A stretch of DNA of 37,305 nt from Propionibacteriaceae bacterium (GCA_030538315.1 JAUNUF010000014.1:853-38157), one strand, 5' to 3'. Counted from the stretch's first letter, positions 16,657 to 23,796 are shown. A program made the numbers and translations. The notes: generated by a model from the letters alone, not told the origin.

Positions 16657-16848
16657 ATGGAACTTCGCCAGAACCCCTGCTTGTCCCGCTGTGATTGGCA
16701 CCCCACCGATGAGATCCGCGAGGACCAGCCCATCTTCGAGTGCAAGGCGTGCAAGTCCGAGTGGGCGCCGTCGGAGCCGTGGACCCCGCAGAACTGGGAC
16801 GGCAAGGTGACGGAAGCGGTGCAGGCGGCCAAGGTCGCGCACTCCTGA
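16657..16848 (+). CDS. Small zinc-ribbon-like protein
   Basis: A 63-aa protein with CLSRC near residue 8 and FECKACKSEW near residue 32. The two cysteine pairs could bind one metal as a zinc ribbon. No further domain is present and I do not recognise the family. It lies 45 bp after the SnoaL-like gene on the same strand. Coding is supported by the cysteine spacing and by the clean ATG-to-stop frame. Confidence 0.6.
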   Translation: MELRQNPCLSRCDWHPTDEIREDQPIFECKACKSEWAPSEPWTPQNWDGKVTEAVQAAKVAHS

Positions 16849-16866
16849 TTTCAGTTGCCCACAGGG

Positions 16867-16875
16867 TTATCCACA
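16867..16875 (+). other. Single consensus DnaA box
   Basis: TTATCCACA occurs here, in the 178-bp gap before the truncated deacetylase. A second perfect copy lies at 6986-6994. No cluster of boxes, AT-rich unwinding region or dnaA/dnaN gene accompanies either, so neither marks an origin. It could titrate DnaA or be chance. Confidence 0.4.
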
Positions 16876-17026
16876 CGTGGGTATAAGTCACATCGGTGTA
16901 ACTCGGTTCGCCTAGGCAGTGGCGTGTGGGATCAGCCGGAGGAATTTCTAGTTGAGCTCAACAGATTCACCGGCCTGTGAGATCGAGGTGCCGTGACCGA
17001 GACCGCGCTCGGCGGGAAGTAGCGCC

Positions 17027-17206
17027 ATGAGCAAGCCCCCACGCTCTCGACGAGTCCCACTCGCGCTGCGCATCATGGGAGTGCTGGCGCTCGTGGCGCT
17101 GATCGGTTCCGCGGCCGGCTACAAGCTGATGAACTCGCGGCAGTTCATGCTGTTCGGCAAGTTGACCAGCCGCGTCGAGACCGACGAGAAACTGGTGGCG
17201 CTCACG
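17027..17206 (+). pseudogene. Polysaccharide deacetylase, 5' fragment only
   Basis: The first ~60 residues have a basic N-terminus, a membrane segment (LRIMGVLALVALIGSAAGY) and then TSRVETDEKLVALT. In family members this last string leads straight into the metal-binding TFDDGP motif. Here it breaks off after VALT into unrelated sequence (PPLGRAGP), and the whole catalytic domain is missing. The frame stays open to 17839 only because it shadows minus-strand genes. This is a truncated gene, probably left by a deletion whose junction is at about 17206. The small membrane protein on the opposite strand begins its 3' end 30 bp further on. Confidence 0.75.
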
Positions 17207-17236
17207 CCTCCGCTGGGGCGGGCGGGACCAATTCAG

Positions 17237-17443
17237 CTACTGGGTCAGGGCGCGGTGGATTCCGACCAGTTGGCCGATGATCACCACCAGCAGCCCTGTA
17301 AGAACACCGACTGCCGTCCACTCCGCGCCGATCTGGAAGAACAAGAACAGGCTGAGCAACACGACGGTCACGCCGAGGCCACTGATAAACGAACTCAGCG
17401 CGCTCTTGGTGGGGCGGCGGGCGGTCAGTTCTGTCATGGCCAC
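17237..17443 (-). CDS. Small two-segment membrane protein
   Basis: A 68-aa protein with two hydrophobic helices, FISGLGVTVVLLSLFLFF and VGVLTGLLVVIIGQLVGI, joined by a short loop. The N-terminal tail is polar. I do not recognise the family. The start is GTG at 17443, with AGGGGA six bases upstream; an ATG at 17437 is the alternative. It follows the deaminase gene on the same strand by 18 bp and may be co-transcribed. Confidence 0.6.
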   Translation of the reverse strand: MAMTELTARRPTKSALSSFISGLGVTVVLLSLFLFFQIGAEWTAVGVLTGLLVVIIGQLVGIHRALTQ

Positions 17444-17461
17444 AGCGTATCCCCTAGAGGT

Positions 17462-17941
17462 TCAGGGGCTGACGCGACGGGCGTGGAGCTCACGCACCCG
17501 CTCGGCCAGGTGTGGAACCGGGCCCTCGACATCGGCGCCCGGGACCACGTGTTGGATGGGCAGGGGCGCGACCGGGCCTGGCGCGAGTCCGAGCTCTGCC
17601 AGCCACGTGCCGAGTTGGGCCGAGGAGGACGCGTAGACGATGCGGCCAAGACCGACCCAGCCGTGCGCGGCCGCGCACATGGGGCAGTGCTCGCCCGAGG
17701 TATAGACGGTCGCCGATCGACGCTGGTCAGCATCGAGGTGGGCCGCGGCCCAGCGCGCGATCGCGAACTCGGGGTGTTGGGTGTGGTCGCCAGATGCCAC
17801 ATGGTTGTGGTCCTCGAACAGCACCTCTCCGTCCGCTGACACCAAGACCGAGCCGAAGGGCTCGTCGCCCTCCTCAAGGGCGCGCTCGGCGAGCTCGACG
17901 GCCCGGGTCAGGTGGCGGAGGTCGTCGTCATCGATGGGCAT
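17462..17941 (-). CDS. Nucleoside deaminase (cytidine/deoxycytidylate deaminase fold)
   Basis: A 159-aa zinc deaminase. The proton-shuttle motif is HPEFAI (residues ~61-66, His and Glu) and the second zinc motif is CPMCAAAH (PCxxC type). EPFGSVLV near residue 27 matches the guanine/tRNA-adenosine deaminase group. The extended C-terminus suggests a nucleoside or base deaminase rather than TadA. The substrate is not determined. The start is ATG at 17941 with no obvious ribosome site; it lies 28 bp after the hemerythrin gene. Confidence 0.88.
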   Translation of the reverse strand: MPIDDDDLRHLTRAVELAERALEEGDEPFGSVLVSADGEVLFEDHNHVASGDHTQHPEFAIARWAAAHLDADQRRSATVYTSGEHCPMCAAAHGWVGLGRIVYASSSAQLGTWLAELGLAPGPVAPLPIQHVVPGADVEGPVPHLAERVRELHARRVSP

Positions 17942-17969
17942 GTCCAGCAGGGTAGCCGGGACCCAGACT

Positions 17970-18653
17970 CTAGGCGACATCCCCCAGCAAGAGCGCCTGC
18001 CCCTTGCGCAACTGGCGCGCCCCGAAGATCCGGTACATCGCGCGGGCCACGGCCGGCACGGACTGCCAGAACACGCGCCTCTGCTCGTCGTCCTCGAAGG
18101 CCGACAGGAGGACGCCGAGCTGGACGAGGCGTCGGTTCGGCGGGATGGCCTCGAATCCATGCTCCGCAAGACCCTCCCACTCGCTCTGGCGGATGTATTC
18201 AGCCGCGACCGGCCGGATCGTGGCCTCCTCGTCGGCGAGGTGATCCTCCAGCGCCTCGCCCACGTCATCCAGAGCGGCAGCAAGCGGCTCCCGGCCACTC
18301 TCGCGATCTCCTCGCCACGCCTCCACCCTTGCGCTCACCTCGTCGAGCTTCTCGGAGATGTCGCCATGCTGCATCCGCATCCGCTCCACGTGCAGGGCAC
18401 ACGCGGGGGCTCGCTCTTCAAGCCGCTCCCAGAGCATGACATCCTCCCCGTGGTGATGGGTGTGCAGCGCCGCGACGATCTCCAGTACGTGGTGCTCCAC
18501 CGCAGCCAAGCGCTTCGCTCCCGCTCCACTTGTCGAGCGCACGATGCTCGGCGCCTGGCCGAACAGCTTCCTGAACATCCTGTGCACCACCAACAGGTCC
18601 TCGGTGGCGCAGCCGAAGGGCTCCGTACCTGTGTTCTCGCGTCCTTGGTTCAT
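17970..18653 (-). CDS. Hemerythrin HHE-domain protein
   Basis: A ~227-aa cytosolic protein with a four-helix hemerythrin domain. Iron-ligand candidates are the His in VVHRMF, the pair in LHTHHHGED, H in CALHVERMRMQH and HLADEEATI. Family members bind a di-iron centre and sense or carry O2 or NO. The C-terminal ~60 residues are outside the core domain. Three in-frame ATGs compete (18665, 18662, 18653); I chose 18653, which has GATGAGG just upstream. No regulator or electron-transfer partner is adjacent. Confidence 0.85.
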   Translation of the reverse strand: MNQGRENTGTEPFGCATEDLLVVHRMFRKLFGQAPSIVRSTSGAGAKRLAAVEHHVLEIVAALHTHHHGEDVMLWERLEERAPACALHVERMRMQHGDISEKLDEVSARVEAWRGDRESGREPLAAALDDVGEALEDHLADEEATIRPVAAEYIRQSEWEGLAEHGFEAIPPNRRLVQLGVLLSAFEDDEQRRVFWQSVPAVARAMYRIFGARQLRKGQALLLGDVA

Positions 18654-18686
18654 GAGCCTCATCATCCGCTCGCCGGGTGACGCTGG

Positions 18687-18717
18687 TTAGGGGCGTTTCC
18701 CAACTGGAAACGCCTAA
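18687..18717 (-). terminator. Hairpin overlapping the LysR-type gene stop
   Basis: TTAGGGGCGTTTCC, loop CAACT, then GGAAACGCCTAA. The stem has 12 pairs with a two-G bulge. It overlaps the TAG of the LysR-type gene at 18714 and lies before the hemerythrin gene on the same strand. No T-run follows, so it may be a weak terminator or a 3' stabiliser. Confidence 0.6.
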
Positions 18718-19640
18718 GGAAGTGCGGCTCGGCTGATCGACTCGGTGAACACCCCCATTAACTCCACCGCCGTCTGCAGTTCGGGCCTGTCATCGCCGGC
18801 GCGCCGATGCACGTGGTACCAGCAGTTCGGGAGCCCCGTGAGGAAGATGGGGTGCGCCTCCGGCGGCAGGTTTGCCGTCAACGCAGCCGGAACCACCGTC
18901 ACCTCACGTCCCAGCAGCAGCCGCTGCATGACATGGGCCGTCGTCGTCGCTGGCACCGGAACCAGGCGTGCTTGAGCCAGCGGACGGACGTCGGCCAGAA
19001 GGAACGGGTGCATGTAATGATCCGGCAACCCTGGCGAGTAGATCATGGTCTGCTCGGCGAACTCGACGGCGGGCATGCGCGAACGCTTCGCGAGGGGATG
19101 GATGGCCGCCACCACGCCCACCCGCACCAGCGGGGACAGCCGCGTCGACGACACCTCTGGCAACGGCGACTCGCCGAAGGTCATGACGGCGTCCACCTCG
19201 CCTGAGGTGAGGCACTCGGTCAGCCGCGGGAACGCCGTCGGGACGGCCTCGACGCTGATGCCCGGGTACTGGGATCGCAGCGCCAACTCCAGAGTCCCGA
19301 GCGCGGCCGGCAGGAGGGGCGCCACCACCCCGACCCCAGCGGGCACGGCGATGCGCAGGACGCTGGCGGGCTCTCCCCTGGCCGCGTCGGCGGCGGCTTC
19401 AATGCGTCGGAGCAGTTCTGGTGCAGCCTCGATGAAGCGCTGCCCGGCGGCAGTGAGCCCCCCAAAGCCCGTGGAGTCGCGCAGCACCAGTGGCACACCA
19501 AGCTGCGTCTCCAGCTTCTGCAGCCGCTTCGTCACGGTGGAAACGGAGATACCCTGCGCCTTTGCGGCCGCACCGAAGTGCCGGTGCTGCGCCACTGCGA
19601 CGAAGCACTCGAAACCCGCCAGATCGAAGGCCTTGGTCAT
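18714..19640 (-). CDS. LysR-family transcriptional regulator
   Basis: A 308-aa regulator. The N-terminal winged helix reads FVAVAQHRHFGAAAKAQGIS, then STVTKRLQKLETQLGVPLVLR, a standard LysR start with KRLQ in place of the common RRLE. The substrate-binding domain begins near residue 85 (LRIAVPAGVGVVAPLLPAAL). The target is probably the divergent GNAT gene, because LysR proteins usually control a divergent neighbour. ATG at 19640 overlaps the GNAT start by two bases; a GTG at 19655 would deepen the overlap. Confidence 0.9.
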   Translation of the reverse strand: MTKAFDLAGFECFVAVAQHRHFGAAAKAQGISVSTVTKRLQKLETQLGVPLVLRDSTGFGGLTAAGQRFIEAAPELLRRIEAAADAARGEPASVLRIAVPAGVGVVAPLLPAALGTLELALRSQYPGISVEAVPTAFPRLTECLTSGEVDAVMTFGESPLPEVSSTRLSPLVRVGVVAAIHPLAKRSRMPAVEFAEQTMIYSPGLPDHYMHPFLLADVRPLAQARLVPVPATTTAHVMQRLLLGREVTVVPAALTANLPPEAHPIFLTGLPNCWYHVHRRAGDDRPELQTAVELMGVFTESISRAALP

Positions 19641-20058
19641 GGCTGATCGTCCCACAGTTTTCCATCACACGTTCGAGCAGGCCTCCTCACCCGAGGGATT
19701 CGCGGAGATGGTCGCGCACCACCTCCAGCAGGAAACCAACCCAGACGACGGCTGGGTCCCGGCGACCATGCTCTGGGCGGTCGCCGACGGCGAGTGGCTC
19801 GGCCGAGTCTCCGTCCGGCACGAGCTCAACGACTTCCTCCGTCAGGTGGGCGGCCACATCGGTTACGCCGTCCGGCCGAGCGTCCGCCGTCGCGGGATCG
19901 GCGGGTTGCTCATGCGTGCTGGGCTCGATCGGCTGGCTGAGCTCGGCGTCGACAACGCGTTGGTGACCTGCGATGACGACAACGTCGCCTCCTACCGGAT
20001 CATCGAGTCCGCAGGCGGGGCCCTGGAAAACGTCGTCGAGGGAAAGCGGCGTTACTGA
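19639..20058 (+). CDS. GNAT-family N-acetyltransferase
   Basis: A 139-aa protein with the acetyl-CoA loop of the GNAT fold: GYAVRPSVRRRGIGG. Other conserved strings are WVPATMLWAV, GRVSVRHELNDFLR, and VTCDDDNVASYRIIE near the C-terminus. Relatives end in KRRYW followed by a few residues; here the frame stops right after KRRY at a TGA, where GC-poorer mobile-like sequence begins. The gene may have lost its last residues at that junction. The ATG at 19639 overlaps the divergent LysR start. The acceptor substrate is unknown. Confidence 0.82.
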   Translation: MADRPTVFHHTFEQASSPEGFAEMVAHHLQQETNPDDGWVPATMLWAVADGEWLGRVSVRHELNDFLRQVGGHIGYAVRPSVRRRGIGGLLMRAGLDRLAELGVDNALVTCDDDNVASYRIIESAGGALENVVEGKRRY

Positions 20059-20250
20059 CCCGATCGCGCTAGGCGAACACATCGCCCTGATCCAAGGCAA
20101 CCTGCTCGAACTGGCCAAACGCCGCGGCGCGGTCCAACGACGAGCCAAACGCAACCACGTCTACCTCTCCAGAACAAAAATCACGCGGGCATCTTCAAAT
20201 GAGGCAACGAATCAAACCAAGCGGGCATCTAGACATGAGTCAACGGGGTG
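20059..20250 (+). mobile_element. Probable insertion-element remnant with two 25-bp direct repeats
   Basis: The stretch is richer in A/T than its surroundings. A degraded reading frame runs on from the GNAT stop (EHIALIQGNLLELAKRR, AVQRRAKRNHVYLSRTKI), rich in Arg/Lys like a transposase C-terminus. It ends in two related repeats at 20185-20209 and 20221-20245 (GCGGGCATCT ... ATGAG ... CAACG), 36 bp apart, 21 of 25 bases alike. I cannot name the IS family. No intact transposase or paired inverted end is present in the window. Confidence 0.45.
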
Positions 20251-20299
20251 CTCAGCGTTCAAAGCGCCAAGAAGACGGCCGCGGAGATAGACTCGATGC

Positions 20300-20686
20300 A
20301 TGACCAAGCACCGCGAGGGCACAACCTACGGAGTGCCGGTGGGCATGTTCGCGATGGCGCTGATCGCCGCCGTCGCTCTCCTCTTCAGCCCTGGGGTGTG
20401 GCCTCTCGCGGTCGCAGCCTTCCTATGGGCCGTCTACTACGCGCTCCGCCCATTAACGTTGCGCTCGCTGGTCATCCAATTCGTCACCGTCTGGTTGGTG
20501 ATGGTGGTCATGTTCTTCACGACATGGTCCGACCTCGCCGGCTCGCTGGTCATCCATCTCGGGGCCGCGCTGCTCTTCGCCGTGGGGTTCTTCGCCCTGT
20601 GGATGGTTCCCGTCGGCTTGGCGGCATCGTTCCTTGCCAGCGGCCGGGCACCCTCATCCGCTCGCCCGAATGCCTTGAAGCCATGA
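20300..20686 (+). CDS. Small multi-pass membrane protein
   Basis: A 128-aa protein with about four hydrophobic segments (PVGMFAMALIAAVALLF, WPLAVAAFLWAVYYAL, VIQFVTVWLVMVVMFF, LLFAVGFFALWMVPVGLAA). Family not recognised. The stop overlaps the start of the next gene (ATGA), pointing to coupled translation with the possible Imm10-like protein. The ATG is at 20300. Confidence 0.65.
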   Translation: MTKHREGTTYGVPVGMFAMALIAAVALLFSPGVWPLAVAAFLWAVYYALRPLTLRSLVIQFVTVWLVMVVMFFTTWSDLAGSLVIHLGAALLFAVGFFALWMVPVGLAASFLASGRAPSSARPNALKP

Positions 20687-21015
20687 ACGTCGGCTGGCTC
20701 GAAGACCGCGAGCTGCTCTTCTGGGCTCTGGTGATCGAGGATCCCGAATCAGGCGACACCATCGAAATCCAGCGTGAGATCACCGTCGACGGCGAACGCG
20801 TGACGCCCGTCCCAGGATCCCTCTGTCTGGTCCGCGGCGGTGCCGCCACGTTCTACGAGGGCCTGCAGGATTGGGCCGTGGAAGGGACCCGCCTGACCCT
20901 CACTCTGTCGGAGGATGCCGCGGAGGCCTTGGGCCTGCCCACCGATGTTGAGATCGACCTGGATGCCGACGGCGCAGCCCTGGCCAAGACACACCTCCCC
21001 CAGCTCACCAGCTGA
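20683..21015 (+). CDS. Possible Imm10-family immunity-like protein
   Basis: A 110-aa soluble protein. The layout suggests Imm10: LQR-like IQREITVD in the N-terminal half, YEGLQDWAVEGTRL, then LTLTLSEDAAEALGL and an acidic strand (DVEIDLD). Imm10 proteins neutralise polymorphic toxins, but no toxin gene is visible here, so the assignment is tentative. The ATG at 20683 overlaps the stop of the membrane protein before it. A plain hypothetical protein is the alternative. Confidence 0.5.
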   Translation: MNVGWLEDRELLFWALVIEDPESGDTIEIQREITVDGERVTPVPGSLCLVRGGAATFYEGLQDWAVEGTRLTLTLSEDAAEALGLPTDVEIDLDADGAALAKTHLPQLTS

Positions 21016-21114
21016 GGCGGATCTCACCGACCCCCTGACCCTCCGACGTTTGGATGAGGCAAGATCCCTCCAATGCCGGATGTGACGAGGCCCGAGGCTT
21101 TCTAGAGTTGAAGC

Positions 21115-21324
21115 ATGCAAGATCACCTGGACAACACGCCCTCGGATCAGAACAAGAAGGACGATGGGAACTCCGGCCTTGCGCTGTGGCTGCCCATCGG
21201 CGTAGCCATAGGCATTGCGCTGGGCACAGCAATGGACAACCTTGCACTTGGCCTCGCGATCGGGCTGGGCGCTGGCATCGCCATCGGCATGGCAACCGCC
21301 CCCAAGGATCGCCGGAAGAAATAG
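21115..21324 (+). CDS. Small glycine/alanine-rich membrane protein
   Basis: A 69-aa protein. A polar, Asp/Asn-rich N-terminus precedes two hydrophobic helices with repeated small residues (PIGVAIGIALGTAMDN, then LGLAIGLGAGIAIGMA) and a basic tail KDRRKK. The helix pattern IGxAxGxA suggests tight helix packing. Proteins like this are common and uncharacterised in actinobacteria. ATG at 21115; no clear ribosome site. Confidence 0.6.
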   Translation: MQDHLDNTPSDQNKKDDGNSGLALWLPIGVAIGIALGTAMDNLALGLAIGLGAGIAIGMATAPKDRRKK

Positions 21325-21362
21325 CGACGCCGAGCGCCTGCGCGCATGATGGAATGGAGTGC

Positions 21363-21734
21363 ATGACCGATGCAGCCACCCCTGGCCGACGGCGGGTTCT
21401 TGCCCGCGTGGGCCTGATCGCGCTGGCATTCATCTCGGGTGTGCTGAGCGTGGTTCCGCTGGCGGTCTTTTCCTCCCTGATCGCACACTACTGGCGGATC
21501 GCCACAGGGCAACGGTCAGATGTCGCCGAGGGCTCGTTCGGCCCCTGGGTCATCTTCATGGCCGCGCTCTGGCTCCTCTTCGCCCAGATTCCGCTGCTTG
21601 TCGGGGTTGTGGGCTTCGGGCCGCGCACTGGCTGGTCGAGGCGCCAGCAGGTCATCGTTGCGCTCAGCATGATCCCGCTGGTCTTCCTGACCTGGTACGT
21701 GCTCAACAGCCTGGGATCCTTCCCGCCAGCCTGA
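21363..21734 (+). CDS. Membrane protein of unknown function
   Basis: A 123-aa protein with three predicted membrane helices (VGLIALAFISGVLSVVPLAV, WVIFMAALWLLFAQIPLLVG, VIVALSMIPLVFLTWYVL). Family not recognised. The ATG at 21363 is preceded by GGAG three bases upstream; an in-frame ATG at 21354 is possible. It converges with the SnoaL-like gene, with only 25 bp between the stops and no clear terminator. Confidence 0.65.
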   Translation: MTDAATPGRRRVLARVGLIALAFISGVLSVVPLAVFSSLIAHYWRIATGQRSDVAEGSFGPWVIFMAALWLLFAQIPLLVGVVGFGPRTGWSRRQQVIVALSMIPLVFLTWYVLNSLGSFPPA

Positions 21735-21759
21735 GTCCCGCTGGGCCCGTCGCCGGTGC

Positions 21760-22185
21760 TCAGCGCGGAGGCTCGGGCGGAGACGGGATCAGGCCCATCT
21801 GCAGGGCCGCACCCATCTCGTCGCGGATTCCCCAGTGCTCCGCCAACTTGTCGCCCTCGGTGCGGTAGATGTGGATGGTGGTCATCGCGAACGGCTTCCC
21901 CTCAGCGCCAGGTCCGTGGAATGCGGCACTCCCCACGCCGCTCGCCGTTGCGCGCATGATGATGCGATCCGGAGTCTGGATGACCTCTTCGGGCTCGTAG
22001 TGAACCTTCAGCACCGAGGTGACGAAACCCAGGATCTGCGCGTAGCCCTCGGGGCCGGGCGGAATCGGGAAGGGCGCCCCGTGGTCAACGAAGTCGTCGG
22101 TCACGCACTCCGGGATGCAGGTGAGGTCGCCTGAGTTGATGGCCTCCAGAACGCGCTGGCAGGCGGGGAAAGCGGCGTTGATCAT
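21760..22185 (-). CDS. SnoaL-like polyketide cyclase-family protein
   Basis: A 141-aa NTF2-like protein of the SnoaL group: VLEAINSGDL near residue 13, FVDHGAPFP at about 33, and the C-terminal KLAEHWGIRDEMG. Members are often labelled ester cyclases or polyketide cyclases; many act on unrelated small molecules. The start ATG at 22185 follows AAAGGAT. It is divergent from a TetR regulator, with a palindrome between them, so TetR repression released by a ligand is likely. Confidence 0.85.
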   Translation of the reverse strand: MINAAFPACQRVLEAINSGDLTCIPECVTDDFVDHGAPFPIPPGPEGYAQILGFVTSVLKVHYEPEEVIQTPDRIIMRATASGVGSAAFHGPGAEGKPFAMTTIHIYRTEGDKLAEHWGIRDEMGAALQMGLIPSPPEPPR

Positions 22186-22208
22186 GGCGTATCCTTTGAC
22201 TAGAAGAG

Positions 22209-22223
22209 CATTCCACTGGAATG
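22209..22223. promoter_or_regulatory. Candidate TetR operator
   Basis: The palindrome CATTCCA-C-TGGAATG lies in the 62-bp gap between the divergent SnoaL-like and TetR genes, with outer AGAG ... CTCT partly extending it. It lies within 40 bp of both start codons, so a bound dimer could block both promoters. Confidence 0.7.
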
Positions 22224-22247
22224 ACACTCTAATTGAATTGAGGTCCT

Positions 22248-22877
22248 GTGGCAAGACGTTCCTACGACAGTTCTGCACGCCAAGAGGCAGCCCGGCTCAC
22301 CCGAGCGCGCATCCTCGAGACGGCGCGCAGCATCCTCGTCGAAGGCGGCTACCCGGCGCTGAGCATCACTGCCCTCGCCCAAGCCGCCAACGTCAGCCCA
22401 CAGACCATCTACAACTCCATTGGCGGCAAGGCGGAGGTGCTCAAGGCCTGCTACGACGTGACGCTGGCCGGCGACGACGAACCCGTCCCCATGAACGAGC
22501 GCCCCGAGTTCCAGGCGATGCTGCACACCCCCAGCGCCGTGGTGTTCATCGAGCGCTACGCGGCGTGGTGCCGGACGGTCTTCGACCGCGTGGCCGGCAT
22601 CATCGGCGCGGTCAGCGCACCGGGCGTTGGCGACGCCGGGGCTCAGGCGTTCGCCGAAACCATCGAGGCGGAGCGGCGCCTGGGAACGACGCGCGCCATG
22701 GGTCGGCTCATGGAAGTCCACGGCCTGCGCGAGGGGCTTCCGCTCGAGAGGGCGGTGGACGTCGCGTGGACGCTCAACTCACCGGAGGTCTACGACCGTC
22801 TCGTGCGACGGTGCGGCTGGAGCCCTGCTGAGTATGAGCGCTGGCTCGCGCAGCAGCTTGAGGCCGCACTTGTCTAG
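22248..22877 (+). CDS. TetR-family transcriptional regulator
   Basis: A 209-aa regulator. The N-terminal helix-turn-helix reads ARILETARSILVEGGYPALS, then ITALAQAANVSPQTIYNSIGGK. The C-terminal ligand domain is alpha-helical and unlike any specific member I know. The start is GTG at 22248 behind GAGG. It probably represses itself and the divergent SnoaL-like gene through the palindrome at 22209-22223. Confidence 0.9.
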   Translation: MARRSYDSSARQEAARLTRARILETARSILVEGGYPALSITALAQAANVSPQTIYNSIGGKAEVLKACYDVTLAGDDEPVPMNERPEFQAMLHTPSAVVFIERYAAWCRTVFDRVAGIIGAVSAPGVGDAGAQAFAETIEAERRLGTTRAMGRLMEVHGLREGLPLERAVDVAWTLNSPEVYDRLVRRCGWSPAEYERWLAQQLEAALV

Positions 22878-22938
22878 CCAGGCCCTCATCTTCACTGGTC
22901 CCATCAAGAAGCCCCTCGGCAGACAATTGGGGCAGCCG

Positions 22939-23106
22939 TCAGCGCTTGAGGCGCAGCGCCGCGTCGAGGTCGTCGTCGGTGTAGAGCCGATGCTCAGACC
23001 ACGTGCGGAAGCTGGGTGGGAAGAGCCCAATCTGATCCCAGTGCCGCAGGGTGCGGGTGGTGACCCCCAAGATCTGGGCTGCCTCTCCGATGGTGTATTC
23101 GGTCAT
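22939..23106 (-). CDS. Truncated MerR-family regulator (DNA-binding head only, 55 aa)
   Basis: It starts MTEYTIGEAAQILGVTTRT, then LRHWDQIGLFPPS, HRLYTDDDLDAALRLKR and stop. This is a clear MerR helix-turn-helix plus the first wing, without the dimerising coiled coil or effector domain of full-length MerR proteins (usually 110 residues or more). No remainder is visible after the stop. The promoter region upstream has the expected MerR design. It is either a gene fragment still under its old promoter or a short functional DNA binder. Confidence 0.8.
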   Translation of the reverse strand: MTEYTIGEAAQILGVTTRTLRHWDQIGLFPPSFRTWSEHRLYTDDDLDAALRLKR

Positions 23107-23114
23107 GACCACAC

Positions 23115-23143
23115 TTTGTAGGTTGACGTTGCGTCAAGTGCAA
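23115..23143 (-). promoter_or_regulatory. MerR-type promoter with operator in the spacer
   Basis: On the minus strand: -35 TTGCAC (23138-23143), a 17-bp spacer, -10 TACAAA (23115-23120). The spacer contains the perfect palindrome TTGACG-CAA-CGTCAA (23123-23137). MerR proteins bind between -35 and -10 and untwist the spacer. The site is 9 bp before the ATG of the short MerR gene, so autoregulation is expected. Confidence 0.6.
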
Positions 23144-23164
23144 GCCCCTCCGCCGGAGGCGTTG

Positions 23165-23659
23165 TCAGAACAGGTGGACGAGCACTCCGATGAGCAGGGT
23201 GGTGGCCGCAGCAAGCGCGCAGCCGAGCTCGACGAGCATGCCCAGGCCCACGGACTTGAGGGCACCGAGGCTGGAGGTGAGGGCCTTCTTCCAGTCGCGC
23301 ACCCGCCACCATTCGGAGAGCAGAAGGCCAGCCGCAAACCCGATGGGCAGGCCGAAGAACGGCAGCACGAACAGGCCGATGACCCCGGCTATCAGCCCGA
23401 TGATGACGGAGCGGCTGGGGATATTGCGCTTCTTCAACCCGCGGCCGGTGATCAGGTACTGGGCGGACATCCCGACGAGTACCAGCGCGGCGCCCAACCC
23501 GAACACCAGCCAGCCGGCGGCGCCCGAGCCGCCCCAGATAGCCCACACCAGAAGGCCCGAGATCACGGCGAGGCTGCCGGGCAGCACGGGCACGACGATC
23601 CCCGTGACCCCGACAACAGTCAGGAGCACGGCGATGAGGGCGACAACGAAATCAGGCAC
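23165..23659 (-). CDS. DUF456 membrane protein
   Basis: A 164-aa protein with about four membrane segments (FVVALIAVLLTVVGVTGIVV, WLVFGLGAALVLVGMSA, SVIIGLIAGVIGLFVLPFF, GMLVELGCALAAATTLLIG). The early GIVVPVLPGSLAVISGLLVWA and the later GLPIGFAAGLLLSEW are typical of DUF456, whose function is unknown. The start is GTG at 23659; no strong ribosome site. It precedes the short MerR gene on the same strand. Confidence 0.85.
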   Translation of the reverse strand: MPDFVVALIAVLLTVVGVTGIVVPVLPGSLAVISGLLVWAIWGGSGAAGWLVFGLGAALVLVGMSAQYLITGRGLKKRNIPSRSVIIGLIAGVIGLFVLPFFGLPIGFAAGLLLSEWWRVRDWKKALTSSLGALKSVGLGMLVELGCALAAATTLLIGVLVHLF

Positions 23660-23705
23660 ACGTCGAGAGTACCGCCGGCTCCCTGAAATAGAACCGGGCA
23701 AATCC

Positions 23706-23738
23706 TGCAGATCTCGGCCATACGGCGACATCAACACG
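23706..23738. repeat. Degenerate copy (a) of the 17-nt-loop hairpin element
   Basis: GCAGAT, then a 17-nt loop with GGCCATACGGCGAC, then ATCAACACG. The loop matches copy (c) in 14 of 17 positions and in length, but the right arm no longer pairs with the left. It lies between DUF456 and the PadR gene. Confidence 0.55.
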
Positions 23739-23796
23739 AAAAAGGCAGTCTTGTTTTCCGCTCCCCTACCGCCCCCTCCCCTGTATCATGTGATGC

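Noticed and set aside
15097-16842. 581-aa minus-strand frame
   Set aside because: Antisense to the NmrA-like and SnoaL-like genes, which have recognisable folds. Composition is Arg/His/Gly-rich.
17207-17839. Continuation of the deacetylase frame as a long protein
   Set aside because: After VALT it is a shadow of the small membrane protein and deaminase genes on the other strand.
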